Shown in pieces: positions 12,753 through 23,817 of a DNA stretch of 64,000 nucleotides. Position 1 is the stretch's first letter; each line of letters begins with the position of its first letter. Below the pieces are notes generated by a model, which had not been told where the DNA came from, ran no database searches, and was given only the letters and a program-made list of their open reading frames with translations. This stretch comes from Tamarix chinensis (taxonomy: Eukaryota; Streptophyta; Magnoliopsida; Caryophyllales; Tamaricaceae), in assembly GCA_030549775.1 (NCBI GenBank), contig CM060174.1, positions 3,761,391-3,825,390 on the forward strand. Direction: 5' to 3'. A program made the translations under genes and the position numbers.

Positions 12753-12995
12753 AATGTTGAGAGTTATCTAGTGGGGGAGGACATAATTTTGTTGTGAGTT
12801 CTTACCTAGTGTTAATACGATAGGCCTTCCTAAACCACGAAAATCATAGAGGAACAAGGGAAAGGGTGTAAAGGATTGTGCATGGTCATCATTGATAATG
12901 ATCAAAAGCTTTCGCAAGCTCACATCTATGTCATTCACAATAGAGATGATGTTTAGCCACATGTGGATCAACACATGGATAATTTGGAGGCTTCA
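12753..12995 (+). other. CACTA remnant up to the LTR insertion
   Basis: A decayed coding-like stretch follows the DUF4218 piece and ends in the duplicated target CTTCA (12991-12995). The same CACTA reading resumes after 17202. No intact frame is present. Confidence 0.4.
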
Positions 12996-13907
12996 TGAAA
13001 TGCCCCAGAATTATTTATTTTAGGAAATATAATTAAATGAGGTTTTATAAGGAAATTAATTAATTTAATTATTTTATTTGGAATAGAAAAGAGTTTCTTA
13101 GGGCAAATTAATAATAATTTGTAAATATTTTTATAAAGGAAAAATTGGGCTTTTTGCTTATTAAAAAGGGAATTAAGAGAAATATTTTAAAAACCCTAAA
13201 TTATTTTAAAAAGAAAATTTAATATTATTTTAATTAAATATTTTATTCTAATTATCCAAAATATTCTAATTAAATTATTTAACCCCAAACCACTTAAATT
13301 TTCCTTTTTCCTTTTTCCTTTTCTCTTTTTCTTTCCTCTTTCTCCTTTCTTTTCCTTCTTTTCTTCTTTTCCTCTTTCTTTTTTTTCCCGCCGGATTGGG
13401 CTTGGAGCACGGCCCAACCCGTCCTCCTTTCCTCCCTTCTCCCACGGCCCAGCGCCATTCCATTCTTTATGCTCCTTCCGACGCGGCGTTTTGTTCTTTA
13501 ATTCCCTGAGATACCGCGTTTCATTTAAAAGCATTATAACTGCAGCCGAACCGGCCCGGTTTTCCCCCTTTTCTTCTTTTCTTTCTTTTTTCCTCGACTG
13601 CCGGCTCACCTCCTTCCTTCTTCCTCCTTTCTCCTCCATTGTCGAACTTGCAACCTCCACCCCTCCGAAAATGGCGCCGCCGGCCACACGTGTCATGACT
13701 GACCTTTCTCCCACCCATTCTCTTCCCCTCAACGCACACTCCAACATGAACTGCCCCACTTCCCTTTTCTCCCCCACGATCGCCCCATTTTCCCTTCTGA
13801 AGGTCGCGCACGATTTGAAATCGTGCTGACCGATCAACGCCATAACCACCCCATTTTCTCACCGGCTTTGACATCCTGGTAACCTCTAGAACTCGAGCCT
13901 ACCCTCC

Positions 13908-13925
13908 ACCATTATAAATACCCCT
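13908..13925 (+). promoter_or_regulatory. Putative LTR TATA box
   Basis: ATTATAAATACCCC lies about 915 bp into the LTR, after a low-complexity U3-like zone. This is the position and sequence expected for the promoter of the parental retroelement. It is inferred from sequence only. Confidence 0.45.
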
Positions 13926-14885
13926 CGTATGGCTTGATTTCGAGATTTTTCCCCTGAAAGCCTAAGTGCAAGTCTTTGCGCGACCGCAACTTTAGACGTA
14001 ATGTTCTCCATAATTAGCCAACCTCGTTACTGTCTCTTCCTCCCAAACTCTTCCCTGTAACGCACTCTAATTAACTAAATCATTTTCCACCTTCGATTCT
14101 TCTCGCACGGGCCACCATAACTGTGCAAAGTTTCCTATTCCTCTCGCCAGAAATTTTCCCCCAAAACCTTTAAACCATCGTCCACCACCACATCCGCCAC
14201 TTCTACTGCCCTCTGAACCACCCAAAAACTCCTGCTAATTTTCCTCCACTGACCCATAACCTTCCTTTCTTTTTTCTCCTTCCCCTTCCCTCTTTTTCTT
14301 CATTTTTTCCCCCTTTAGATCACTTCTCCGGCCACCGCCATGCACCACCGCTAGTGCCACCCATCCCCGCCAACTCAAGGTGAAACCCTAGACCTTCTTA
14401 ACCCTTACTTTCGATTTATTGAAAATTATTCTACTTTTATCCTAATTTTTAATGTTATTTCAATTATTATTATTATTAATTATTATCAGCTGTAACTTAA
14501 TTGATAAATTTTGTTGGCAGGTTTGGGAGTATTCTTGATTTAGATAAATTATTATTCTCAAAATTTAGTTATTTAATGGAATTATTACATGTTTACTATT
14601 ATTATTAATATTAGTATTAATATTATTATTAGTAGTATAATTATTTCTTTAATATTATAATTATTTAATGGGGGCCAAGACCTTAAATTTTAATTAGGTC
14701 TCGCACCCTTGCATTTTATTACTATTATTAGCATTATTTTCTATTATTAATATCATTATGGTTATTATCTTTACAAATTTAATATTCTTATAAGTATATA
14801 TATTATTAACACTATTATTATTTTCATTAAATAGTAATTTTAGTACTTGGGCAGGCTCGAAAGCCCACTTTATAATTTTAAGATT

Positions 14886-14887
14886 TA

Positions 14888-14931
<44 letters not shown>

Positions 14932-15009
14932 TACTAATATTAGTATTATTAATAATATTTTATTTTATTAATATCATCATCATCATCGTCGTCGTCGTCG
15001 TCGTCGTCG

Positions 15010-15097
<88 letters not shown>
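14886..15097. repeat. Compound trinucleotide microsatellite
   Basis: A pure TAT run (14886-14930) and, after 42 bases, an ATC run that changes to GTC, back to ATC and then to ATT (14973-15097). It lies inside the 4.2-kb LTR. The long isoleucine/valine-rich open frame across it is an artefact of the repeat. Confidence 0.92.
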
Positions 15098-15620
15098 CTT
15101 TACCAATATCATTTTGGGTGAAGGGTAGAAACCCTTATATCACCATTCATTTAAATTACAATAGTATTTTATTAGTATGTTAGTAGCATTTTGTATAATT
15201 AATCATAGTATAATATTATTTTAATTAAAAACTAAGTATTAGGATAAGTTAGTGAATAATAATATTTTTAGGAGGGAACCTAATTCTAATATTTTTCCCA
15301 TAATAAGTGAACCAAGTCAAAATCCTCAAGTGGAATAGGAGCGTGCACCAAGATCGGTGACAATTTAGGTAAGGGGTGCTAAGGCCATATGTACATTATG
15401 TGATTTTATGCTATGCATACCATGTGATATTAATTATAGTGTGTTTCGTGTGAATATTGTATAATTGTTATTAATACAGCATGACTATGGAGTTGAAGTA
15501 TGTTGGTGAGAATAAATTGTGGTATGAGAATTATGTGTATATTTATATTATTATTATTGTATGGTATGGCCTTAAGACATGCATGTTAGGGTGGTAAAAT
15601 AATGGTGGGAAGTATAACAA

Positions 15621-16050
15621 TGTGGTGTTAGGGTTTTGCATGAAATGACATATTGTTAGGGTTTTGCATGAAATGACATGGTGGGGTTTTGCATGAAATG
15701 GTATGGTGTTAGGGTTTGCATGAAATTGTATGGTGTTAGGGTTTGCATGGGAGTGTAGTTTACGTAGAGTTAGGGTTTGCATGGAAGAGTGGTTTACGTG
15801 GGGTTAGGATTTGCATGGAGTTAGGGTTTGCATAGGAGTTAAGGTTTACATGGAAGAGCGGTTTACGTGGAGTTAGGATTTGTATGGAGTCAAGGTTTAC
15901 ATGGGAGTTAGGGTTTGCATGGAAGAATAGTTTACGTGGAGTTAGGGTTTGCATGGAGTTAGGGTTGCATGGGAGTTAGGGTTTATGTAGAGTTAGGGTT
16001 TACATAGAGTTAGGGTTTGCATGGGAGCTGGGGTTTCATGGAGTTAGTCA
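15621..16050. repeat. GTTAGGGTTTGCATG minisatellite
   Basis: More than a dozen imperfect units built on GTTAGGGTTTGCATGG, with early units of the longer form TGTTAGGGTTTTGCATGAAA. The core TTAGGGTTT resembles the plant telomere unit TTTAGGG, but the unit is 16 bp or more and includes GCATG, so this is not a telomere tract. It lies inside the LTR. Confidence 0.8.
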
Positions 16051-16128
16051 TGCATGTCTAGGCAAATGTTTATGAATAAAATATTTAAGACACTAATCTC
16101 TTAAAGTGGAAGATATTGAGACGGGACC

Positions 16129-16480
16129 AACCGATCCACCGATTCGAAATAGTGGTTAGGGTTTTTACCCGATGTGTGACCGATCCACCGGTTATAATAG
16201 TGGTTAGGACATGATGTCCTATGTGTGATCGATCCACCGGTTATAATAATGGGGGTTCTCGAGCTCAATTAACACAAACCAGAGTTTTACTAAATCACTT
16301 AAAAGATACTAATTACTTACAGTGGAATACCATGCAAGCCAGGGCCAACCGATTCACAGGTTAGGAATAGTGGTTAGGACACGTAGTCCTATGTGTCTCC
16401 GATCCACCGACTATAATAGTGGTTAGGGTATGATACCTTATGTGCCTTCGATCCACCGGCTATAATAGTGGGGGATTCCA
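16129..16480. repeat. CCGATCCACCG block repeats of the LTR family
   Basis: About six imperfect units of 50-65 bp read CCGATCCACCG, a short gap, TAATAGTGG and a tail. The same type of block is found at 9818-10180 in the older LTR fragment, so it is a family feature and not a local expansion. Confidence 0.7.
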
Positions 16481-17220
16481 TACTCGCATGGATTTGATAA
16501 AACGTATGGTATGAATCGACTCCTGATCAGAGATTAATTAAGTAATTGAATTGGATTATAAATGGGCCTTTATGTATGTACCCGAATGATTGTTCGACAT
16601 TATGTTATCATGATGGTCTTTATGTTCTTTTATTCTTATGCATGATTTTATGTGCTTATGTGTTGGCCTTAGTGCTCGGTTACCTTACTCAGTGCGTAGC
16701 GTACTGATCACCCGTTACATGGGTGCTGCTCATTCCCACGAGCAAAAGGCCCATCTGACTTATTACAGGTAGGAGACACTTATTTTGATGCTATCGATGT
16801 CTATGGGACATCGGGAGGGGTTGAGTGATGTTTGGGCTCGATTAGTTCCTGGAGCGGCGTGGTTGTTTTCCTTTTTAAAATTATGACTCATGTTATTTTT
16901 ATTATGTTTGAGTTGTAGAAATAGTTTTACTAATGTTGTTTAGTTATTATCTGGAAAAACAATAGTTAGTACTTTGAATTATATTAGGCTTATGCGTACT
17001 CTGACTCTCGTTTTTATAAATTTGGATTATTAATGATGTTGTTGGTAATGTTTTTCTTAGCCTTAGCACTTAGTACTAGAACGGTAGGAGTGAACCGGTC
17101 TGGTACTAAGTGTGGCGGTAATATCCCTAGAAATTTACGGTTTTAATTTACAAGTATATTGTTTTAAAAAAAATGTGTAAATTTTGGGGGTGTTACACTT
17201 CAAATCCACCTAGGAGTGAG

Positions 17221-17667
17221 AAATGGATATTAGATAGACATAACATCTCATTTTTAGAGTAGTTGTTGTCTCAATCATTTGAATCTGATATTGATTTGTA
17301 TTGGTTGTCACACACTCTTTGTAGAGAAGTAATGTCATATAGTATATATATAACCAATGGTTATACTTTCTACATAAAGGAGCATGATGATAATAGTAAT
17401 ATGCAAACTAATGTTGTGATTATAATATTAGAAGCTTTGCATATATCAAATGCGAGAGATAAAAACCATGTTTATGAATCAATGACATACTGTGGTGGTG
17501 ATAGAGTGCATATGGCTATTAGATTACACTGCTATTAGAGTTATTTGTTTTGGGTGCTAATGAGTTTACAATCAAAATAGGATTTGTACTAAGGGGGCTA
17601 GATTTATAAGGGTGGATCTTTCAAGACTTGGTTATAATGAGGGCCCATATATATTATAATCAAAAAT
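17221..17667 (+). pseudogene. CACTA DUF4216-like fragment, left part
   Basis: The reading resumes after the 4.2-kb LTR. An open frame (17263-17538) carries MSYSIYITNGYTFYIKEHDD, the signature of DUF4216, which follows DUF4218 in CACTA transposase proteins. After 17538 the reading changes frame, first to DYTAIRVICFGC followed by two stops, then to GARFIRVDLSRLGYNEGPYI. These match the usual order of the domain, interrupted by at least one frameshift and two stops. Its last 136 bp (17532-17667) are duplicated beyond the solo LTR. It is a non-functional relic. Confidence 0.75.
17532..17667 (+). repeat. 136-bp direct duplication, left copy
   Basis: This copy runs from CTATTAGAGTTATTT to the left edge of the solo LTR. 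The right copy starts exactly at the opposite LTR edge (19426-19561). I count two internal mismatches, with the rest concentrated in the last 11 bases. Both copies code for the same piece of the CACTA DUF4216-like domain, so this is a duplication of host-element sequence around the insert. Confidence 0.9.
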
Positions 17668-19425
17668 TGGTGCGACCGTAGCCGGCACGCAATTTAAACC
17701 CTCTTGTTGTCAATTTTAGCACTGGTAAATAAGGGTATCGTTCTAGCCGGGGATTGAGAGGGCTCACCTCTATCTAACTAGCTTAAAAATAATTAAACTA
17801 AAAATAAAAAAATCCTAAATAACACTAAATAAATAAATAAGAAAAATATAAATGGGGGTTTAACAAAATAATAAAATAATAAATAAAATCAAATAAACTA
17901 ATAATAAAATTAATGGGAAACAGCAGATATGAGAAATATGTTAGGGAAATAAAATTCCACCACTAGATTAGGTTGAAAATATAATATTTATTTCTAAGTC
18001 AATTGTAATCGTGAGAAAGAGATTGACCAAGTTGCACACCAAACGCAGGTCCATACACCTTATATTACTTCCCTTAATTAATTAATACGACAAAGCGCCA
18101 ATATTAACCCTATTAAATACTAGCAGTATAGCAGCAACAAACGGATCTTATATTTAACTAGATTTAATGCATTAAGTGTAAGTGGAAGGTTGTCAATCTA
18201 AGTACCCAAACTAGTACAAAAATCATGTCTAGCTGTATTTCCTATCCTTGACCCACACGTATCGAAACGTTTTACCACTTCGGTTAGAATCACAAAACGA
18301 TTAGGTGAATTGTTATCTAACCTAGCTGCAATTTATACATATAAATTCTAGTATATTTAGATGGCCACCTAGCAAGCAAATAATCCTACATACTGTCACT
18401 TATGAGGTACCAGAACAAGGCATGCACCAAATAAACTATACTGGACAGAATCATACATATAAACGATAGCAATTAACATAGAGTCAAGAAAAAATCTCAC
18501 GAAACAAAGAAAATAAAATTATAATTCAAATCATAATCTAGGGTTTCAATTCATTCCCTAACAATAAATAATCAGCCATCCATAATTAAAGAATTAATTA
18601 CACAGAAATATATATCTAAAATATAGATTAAAAATAAGAGAAAGAAATAACCAGAATTAATTTTGGATAAAAGATCAAGAATTTATTCAGATAAAAATTA
18701 ATTTTATCTAAAATAAATTCTACCGGTATTAATTCTTCTCTAATTTTCTCTCTCGGTGCCTTGATTTCCGTGCGTTAATTTTTTTCTTTTTTCTTTTTCC
18801 GGCTGGCGGCTGAGGCTGAAGGCTGCACCTTCTTTGGCCTCGGTTTTCGTGCCGCTTCCTGTCTGCTGCTCTCGACCGCACTCGTGACGCGCCCTGCGTC
18901 TCGTCTCTGTAGCTCCTTTACTTTTTTTCCCGTTTGACCGAGCCTCTAAGGCTCTGCCGCACGCCCCCTATTCTCTGCCTAACGGCAGAGGCCGCCTATC
19001 TCTTCCATTTTCAATTAATGCTGCACACTGCCTTTTATAATTTTTGTTTGTGCATCCACGTCAGCCCTTGCGGCTGACTCTTCTTTTGTTTTTTTTCGTG
19101 CGACCTTGCGGCTCGTTTGGTTTCTTCCGCTGTTTCGTTCCTTGGCCTTTGGGCCTTTGGCCTATGGCCGTTGGTCCAAAGGTCCAATTTTTTTTATTTT
19201 CTTTTATTTAAAAACAATACCTGCAAAATAAAATTCAATAAATATTAATAAATAATATTTTATTCTAAATTTACTTAATTTATATCATTTTAGCTCAAAT
19301 AATAATATTTATGCAAATTTTACCACTTAAGCATAAAACAATAATTATTCCCCTATATTAGTTAAATAAACTACCAAAAACTAAGATTATAAGGGTATAA
19401 AATGTGTCAAAATATGAACTCATCA
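17668..19425 (-). mobile_element. Solo LTR, family T, copy 1 (1758 bp)
   Basis: Read on the minus strand it starts TGATGAGTTCATATTTTGAC and ends GGCTACGGTCGCACCA, a TG...CA terminus. It is nearly the same as the copy at 23818-25641 over its first 1.0 kb and last 0.25 kb, in the same orientation. Its GC-rich middle (about 18780-19170) is strongly diverged. It has no genes and no second LTR. It does not have the usual 5-bp duplication: the flanks are AAAAT and CTATT, and instead 136 bp are duplicated around it. Confidence 0.85.
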
Positions 19426-19561
19426 CTATTAGAGTTATTTGTTTTGGGTGCTGATGAGTTTACAATCAAAATAGGATTTGTACTAAGGAGGCTAGATTTA
19501 TAAGGGTGGATCTTTCAAGACTTGGTTATAATGAGGGCCCATATATATTATCCTCAAAAGC
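19426..19561 (+). repeat. 136-bp direct duplication, right copy
   Basis: Partner of 17532-17667. It begins at the first base after the solo LTR and then runs on uninterrupted into the rest of the CACTA DUF4216-like reading, so it is the copy continuous with downstream element sequence. Confidence 0.9.
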
Positions 19562-19755
19562 AAAGTAGGTATTCTATATTACTGACTTAGCTAATAAACA
19601 GCGGTCTATTGTCTTGAATGTAAAAAAAATGGGAAGACAATATACAAGGTGAGAATGTTTTGACTACTAACTTACCGTTCTTATCCGACCATGATGAAGT
19701 TACCAATTACCCCTATGCACAAGATGATCAAGAAGAAGCGTTATGTGCTTGAATA
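19426..19755 (+). pseudogene. CACTA DUF4216-like fragment, right part
   Basis: This repeats the reading GARFIRVDLSRLGYNEGPYI and continues SSKAKQVFYITDLANKQRS, the C-terminal motif of the CACTA transposase protein, which in relatives reads close to SQAKQVFYV.DP. An acidic tail and a stop follow near 19750. With 12309-12752 and 17221-17667 it would have formed one transposase-associated protein before the insertions. Confidence 0.72.
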
Positions 19756-19942
19756 TGAGTTTGTGCATAAAGAGGGCACACACCATAGATTAAAGCCTTA
19801 TAGATGAAATGCTCAATTACTTCCTATGTGTTATTTTGTTTTATTTTGTGCATAAAGATTTATTTTTTATATTTTAACTATATTGAATCACATAATGATT
19901 TAATAACTTCATAGTCTATATATTTTTTTATTTGTTTCAAGT

Positions 19943-20520
19943 ATGGATCCACATGAGGATGATACACATGTTCAAGAGGTTGGAAAAACACAAGAAGGGG
20001 GAATCAGATTGGCATAAGTTGCTAGAAATAGAGTAGAGGGCATTATGCTTAATGTTGATTTTAATGAATCGAAGTATCCAGTGGGTGAGAATGGAGATTT
20101 ATTCATTGATTATTGTAATTCTATGGCTCGTGTGCACATCCTCATAACTTATCAGACTTGAAGGGATGTCACAAAATAGTTGAAGGATAGGGCATGGGAT
20201 CATATTATAGTATGATTTAAATATTAGAAGTAGATATGAATTTTTTAAGTATATCCATACTAACTATTTGATTTTTTAAAATATTTTAGCAAGGATTTAA
20301 TGTTGAAAAATAATATAAGAAACTTGTTATGACTCAAGCTACAAAGTCATGGATGGTTTGGAAGTTGTGGATGTCTAAAAAACCATATGTACGCAGCTGA
20401 TGATACTATCATGTCCACACCCCCAGATATCTATAGGGATGTGATCATCCTTGAACAAGGCTTGGTTATATTATAAAAAAAATTATTTGTAAGAGGGAAA
20501 GAAAAGATATGGAGTATGCA
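19943..20520 (+). pseudogene. CACTA TNPA/Ptta-like fragment
   Basis: A new ATG at 19943 opens an acidic stretch (MDPHEDDTHVQEVGK). After a stop comes NRVEGIMLNVDFNESKYPVG, then ENGDLFIDYCNSMARVHILI. This resembles the plant transposase Ptta/En/Spm family, where a VDFNE..QP.G motif precedes a DNA-binding region. Several stops and frame changes break it. Its place after the DUF4216 part fits the second gene of CACTA elements. The assignment rests on short motifs, so confidence is moderate. Confidence 0.5.
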
Positions 20521-20844
20521 GAAGCCCAAAAAGTATTGTGAATGAAAATAATAATCAAGTGTCGTGAGTTATGACCTTAATTTGGGTTGTATTTGGATAT
20601 GACACTATCATCGGATGTCAATTCTATTAAGATTCCTCTTCCATTGGATTTGCACATGTAATTAGAATATGTGAAAATTTGGATTGAGGTAGAGGATTTC
20701 TTGCATTTTTTACAAGGTGAAATGTTACAGTGTCAACATATAATATCATATACGAGGTAATTCAAATACTTTCACGTTTAAATTTATTTTAATTATTAGC
20801 AGGAAGTAATATTTTGGTAATAAATATGTAATTTATTTTTTCAT

Positions 20845-21132
20845 GGTCATATGTTTTTGAAATATAATTTATTATCTGATGTCTTGGACTGGTATGATAT
20901 ATATAGATTTATATACTCAAACACAATATCTAATGAAAATGATAATATTAAACGTGTATCATATATGGTTAACACGATGAATATGGTTCCATGGTCCCTC
21001 TTGTTTGCTCCATTTTCCTTTAACAGACATTGGGCACTAGTGATATTGCAGCTATCTTTAAGGACCTTATATTGGATAGATTCAATTGATGAAATTCCTT
21101 GTTCTAATCTACAATTGCTAGTTGAATGATAA
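20845..21132 (+). pseudogene. Ulp1-like cysteine protease fragment of the CACTA element
   Basis: An open frame (20851-21129) reads PFSFNRHWALVILQL and then LYWIDSIDE, the His...Asp part of the catalytic core of C48/Ulp1-like proteases that many plant CACTA and Mutator-like elements carry. The expected catalytic Cys region downstream is not intact: only decayed sequence follows to about 21360. Members of this group are thought to act on SUMO-type modifiers; this copy is too broken to work. Confidence 0.65.
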
Positions 21133-21540
21133 ATATTTATTTATATAATGGTATTAATTATAGTCACACACACATATAATTTTTTTAATATGGTTACTAC
21201 ACCAATTAGGTCATTTAAGGCTTGTTTTGGGACACAAAAAAAGGAAATGACACCACTACCCTGTATGTCTTCGAAAAAAAAATTAAGGTTTGCAGTTTTT
21301 ATGTCATTTAAGAATCATTGTCATATAATATTAAGTATTTGGTATGAGAAGCTGACAATGTAATATATATTTTATTTTTTAGTGTCCATGACAATAAGAT
21401 AATGAAAATTATGGATACTACGTCATGATATTCATGAAGGTTATTATTTGCAAATATTAGACGGGATAATGAGAAGTATGTATTTACTTTGTCTTGTTCA
21501 TATTAATTAAGATTAGTTATATACATTAATACTAATTAGA

Positions 21541-21800
21541 GCTGGAAAAAGTTGACCCGATCCGACCCTCCCAACCCGACTCGACCCGAGCAAAACCCGA
21601 TCCGATAAGACCCAAAAATTTTAGCAACCCAATCCAACCTGACATTGACCCGATCCGACATTGACCTGATAAAAATTAACCCGACTCAGACTCGACCTGA
21701 TCCGATCCCAATCCATGACCCGTCATAGACCCGACCCAAAGTCGACTCAACTTGACCTGACATTCACCCGATCTGACCTGACATTGACCCGACTACACAT
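21541..21800. repeat. ACCCGATCCGAC-rich repeat element
   Basis: Dense, irregular repetition of ACCCGA, GACCCGATCCGAC and TTGACCCGA phrases, typical of the termini of common plant non-autonomous DNA elements. Termini and target duplication could not be fixed. 21800-22550 beyond it is plain AT-rich DNA. Confidence 0.6.
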
Positions 21801-22555
21801 CAAAATCTATTATAATAATAAAAAATTACACATATTTTATTATTCAATCAAAGCTTTTAAAAAATATAGTGTTTTATAAATTGTACTTGTTTTTTCATAC
21901 TTTTACCCTAGACATTCTTATTTATTAATGATATCCTAATAAAATTTTCCACACAAAAATACAACATTAAGAAGTCATAATAATAATTTAATAAATAAGT
22001 AACAATTAAGAACATATTTTTAATTACATGCTTATATGAAATTAAAATTAGGTTAATGAGTTGGAGAAATTTTGGTGGTAAAGGTGTATATTAGATAATT
22101 TTTTAATATCTTTTATCTTCTTTGCCTAACTACTTTTATAAGTTCATAACTTGTCAATATACACATATCCTATAATATCAAAAGAACTTATACACATAAT
22201 TATTGATTTGTTATATAATATGTTACTACTTATGGTATAAAATAACATTTTTTCTCTAATTCCATCATCCATGACATTTATAAAGAGTTAACAACTAACA
22301 AATATCAATATGTTATTCGAATAATTTTGATCAATACTCTATGTTTTTATATAAAATAAAAAGAAATATTTTATGTATTAGTAAACTCATTTAACTTGAC
22401 AAATGATAATATCTTCCAAAATTTTCCAACATCTTCCTTAACAAATAAGATATATTATTAACAAATAAAACACTAAAATAAAAAAGGCAAATATCCAGCT
22501 GTAAGCTTGTAAAACAATTTCCAAAAAGTCTTCCATTACATCCATTAATCCTGTA

Positions 22556-22910
22556 AAATAAATATAATATATGATAAATATCTAATATTTTTACTTGTAG
22601 AAATTATAAATATTTTAAGTAATCAAATATAATATCGTTAAAAATTATAAATATCTTTATTATTTACCTTTGTAAAAATAAAGCATATATAATCTTTTTA
22701 TTTTAATCTTTTTGTACTAGTAATCATATGATTCTCTATAATAATTACAATGTAATAAATGATAATTATACATTGTATAGTCATGTTTATGATCACATTT
22801 ATTTTATAAAATTATATTTTTTGAGTAATCAAATAAATATAATATATGATAAATATCTAATATTTTTACTTGTAAAATTTATAAATATTTTAAGTAATAA
22901 AATATAATAT
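22556..22910. repeat. Spaced 75-bp direct repeat
   Basis: A stretch of about 75 bp beginning AAATAAATATAATATATGAT (about 22557-22631) recurs at about 22833-22907 with two or three differences, separated by about 200 bp. It is non-coding and AT-rich, within the 3' part of the CACTA territory. Confidence 0.75.
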
Positions 22911-23300
22911 AATTTGAGGTATATAATGAAAGTATAAAACCATTTATTTTGATGTGAACCATATAAATTATGGCTGCTTGTTTTGGATGTGACGAATATT
23001 GATATTGGTGAAAGCATGTGGGAAACATCTGTAGGTTTTTTGTAGGAAAAGAAAATATAGTATGGAAACAATCATATATGCTTTATTAAAAAAAAAAGGG
23101 AATACACGATGGTTATTAACTAAATCCGCTGTATATAACCATGATAACTCTCAATATTCTGAGAGGAGAAATACATGATAATTCTGAGCCTTAACCATAA
23201 TGTATCCACTTCACTAAAATGTTGGAAAGTCTATGTTGTAACGGGTATATAGTATATATGGCAGGTTTGGTTTACAACTGCCATATATGTTATGACGCCA

Positions 23301-23817
23301 ATGATTTTTGAGCAAATTGTAAAATATTATGTGATGGGTTTTAGAAATCTTTTAGGTGGACGAGCAACCTAAAAGTCAAAATAAAAAAAGGAAGATATTT
23401 TTATTTTTCAAGTATGGTCATTTTCCATCGTTTCAGTGCTTTCGAGTATGTGCCCATCTGTCGAACATCCCTGAAACACAAAAAATGACTCTTATACGCC
23501 GTCCCCACGCGGTCGTGCTTCCATGTTTGTTGATGGTTGATCAATGTGCATATATGCCACATGTTTCCTGTCTTATCGTAAATTCACTAAATTATTCAAC
23601 TAGACTTTAGACTATGTTTTCTTCCCTTATTATCATATCATATTACACCCACACCAATGGATCAGACAATAGTTATTATTATTATTATTATTATTATCAT
23701 CGCTGTTGTGTTGTTATTTTTATTAGTAATAAATTATTATAATAGTTATGCAACTTATGTCTAATAATAATAATAATATTAAAAATAATAATTGCAATAA
23801 AACTTTTATTTACAATA
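23301..23817. other. Spacer before solo LTR copy 2
   Basis: An 84-codon frame (23356-23610) has no recognisable motif and no upstream context. 23670-23800 is rich in ATT/ATA triplets. No gene is supported. Confidence 0.4.

Larger units (their letters stand above)
12996..17197 (+). mobile_element. 4.2-kb Gypsy-type LTR, apparently solo, 5-bp duplication
   Basis: It starts TGAAATGCCCC and ends GGGGTGTTACA, the TGTAACACCCC-type terminal pair of plant Ty3-Gypsy LTRs. CTTCA flanks it on both sides (12991-12995 and 17198-17202), inside the CACTA relic. It contains a TATA-like TTATAAATACC near 13913, a pyrimidine-rich GC-richer zone (13290-14380), a trinucleotide tract, a GTTAGGGTTTGCATG minisatellite and a block of CCGATCCACCG...AATAGTGG repeats (16129-16480). 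No gag-pol, primer-binding site or internal LTR boundary was seen, so a solo LTR is likelier than a full element. A large LARD-like derivative is the alternative. About 4.2 kb is very long for an LTR but within the known range. Confidence 0.75.
7230..23300 (+). mobile_element. Decayed CACTA (En/Spm) element with nested insertions
   Basis: Broken pieces of CACTA-associated proteins lie in the expected order on the plus strand: DUF4218 (12309-12752), a DUF4216-like piece (17221-17667 and 19426-19755), a TNPA/Ptta-like piece (19943-20520) and an Ulp1-protease-like piece (20845-21132). Subterminal-type repeats built on AACTTATAACC and GTGTATAC occur at 7365-7685, and related ATGGTTAT/GTATATAACC phrases at 23095-23290. 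I did not find intact CACTA termini, so both limits are approximate. The transposase core (TNP2) is not visible: Gypsy-type LTR sequence occupies its place. The element cannot be autonomous. Confidence 0.55.

Noticed and set aside
13196..13849. 217-codon minus-strand frame rich in Lys, Arg, Glu and Gly
   Set aside because: It lies in the pyrimidine-rich part of the 4.2-kb LTR, overlaps other long frames and has no domain. Composition explains its openness.
14847..15128. 93-codon frame of almost only Ile and Val
   Set aside because: It is the translation of the ATT/ATC/GTC microsatellite.
15621..16050. Interstitial telomere
   Set aside because: The repeat unit is 16 bp or longer with GCATG, not a pure TTTAGGG array.
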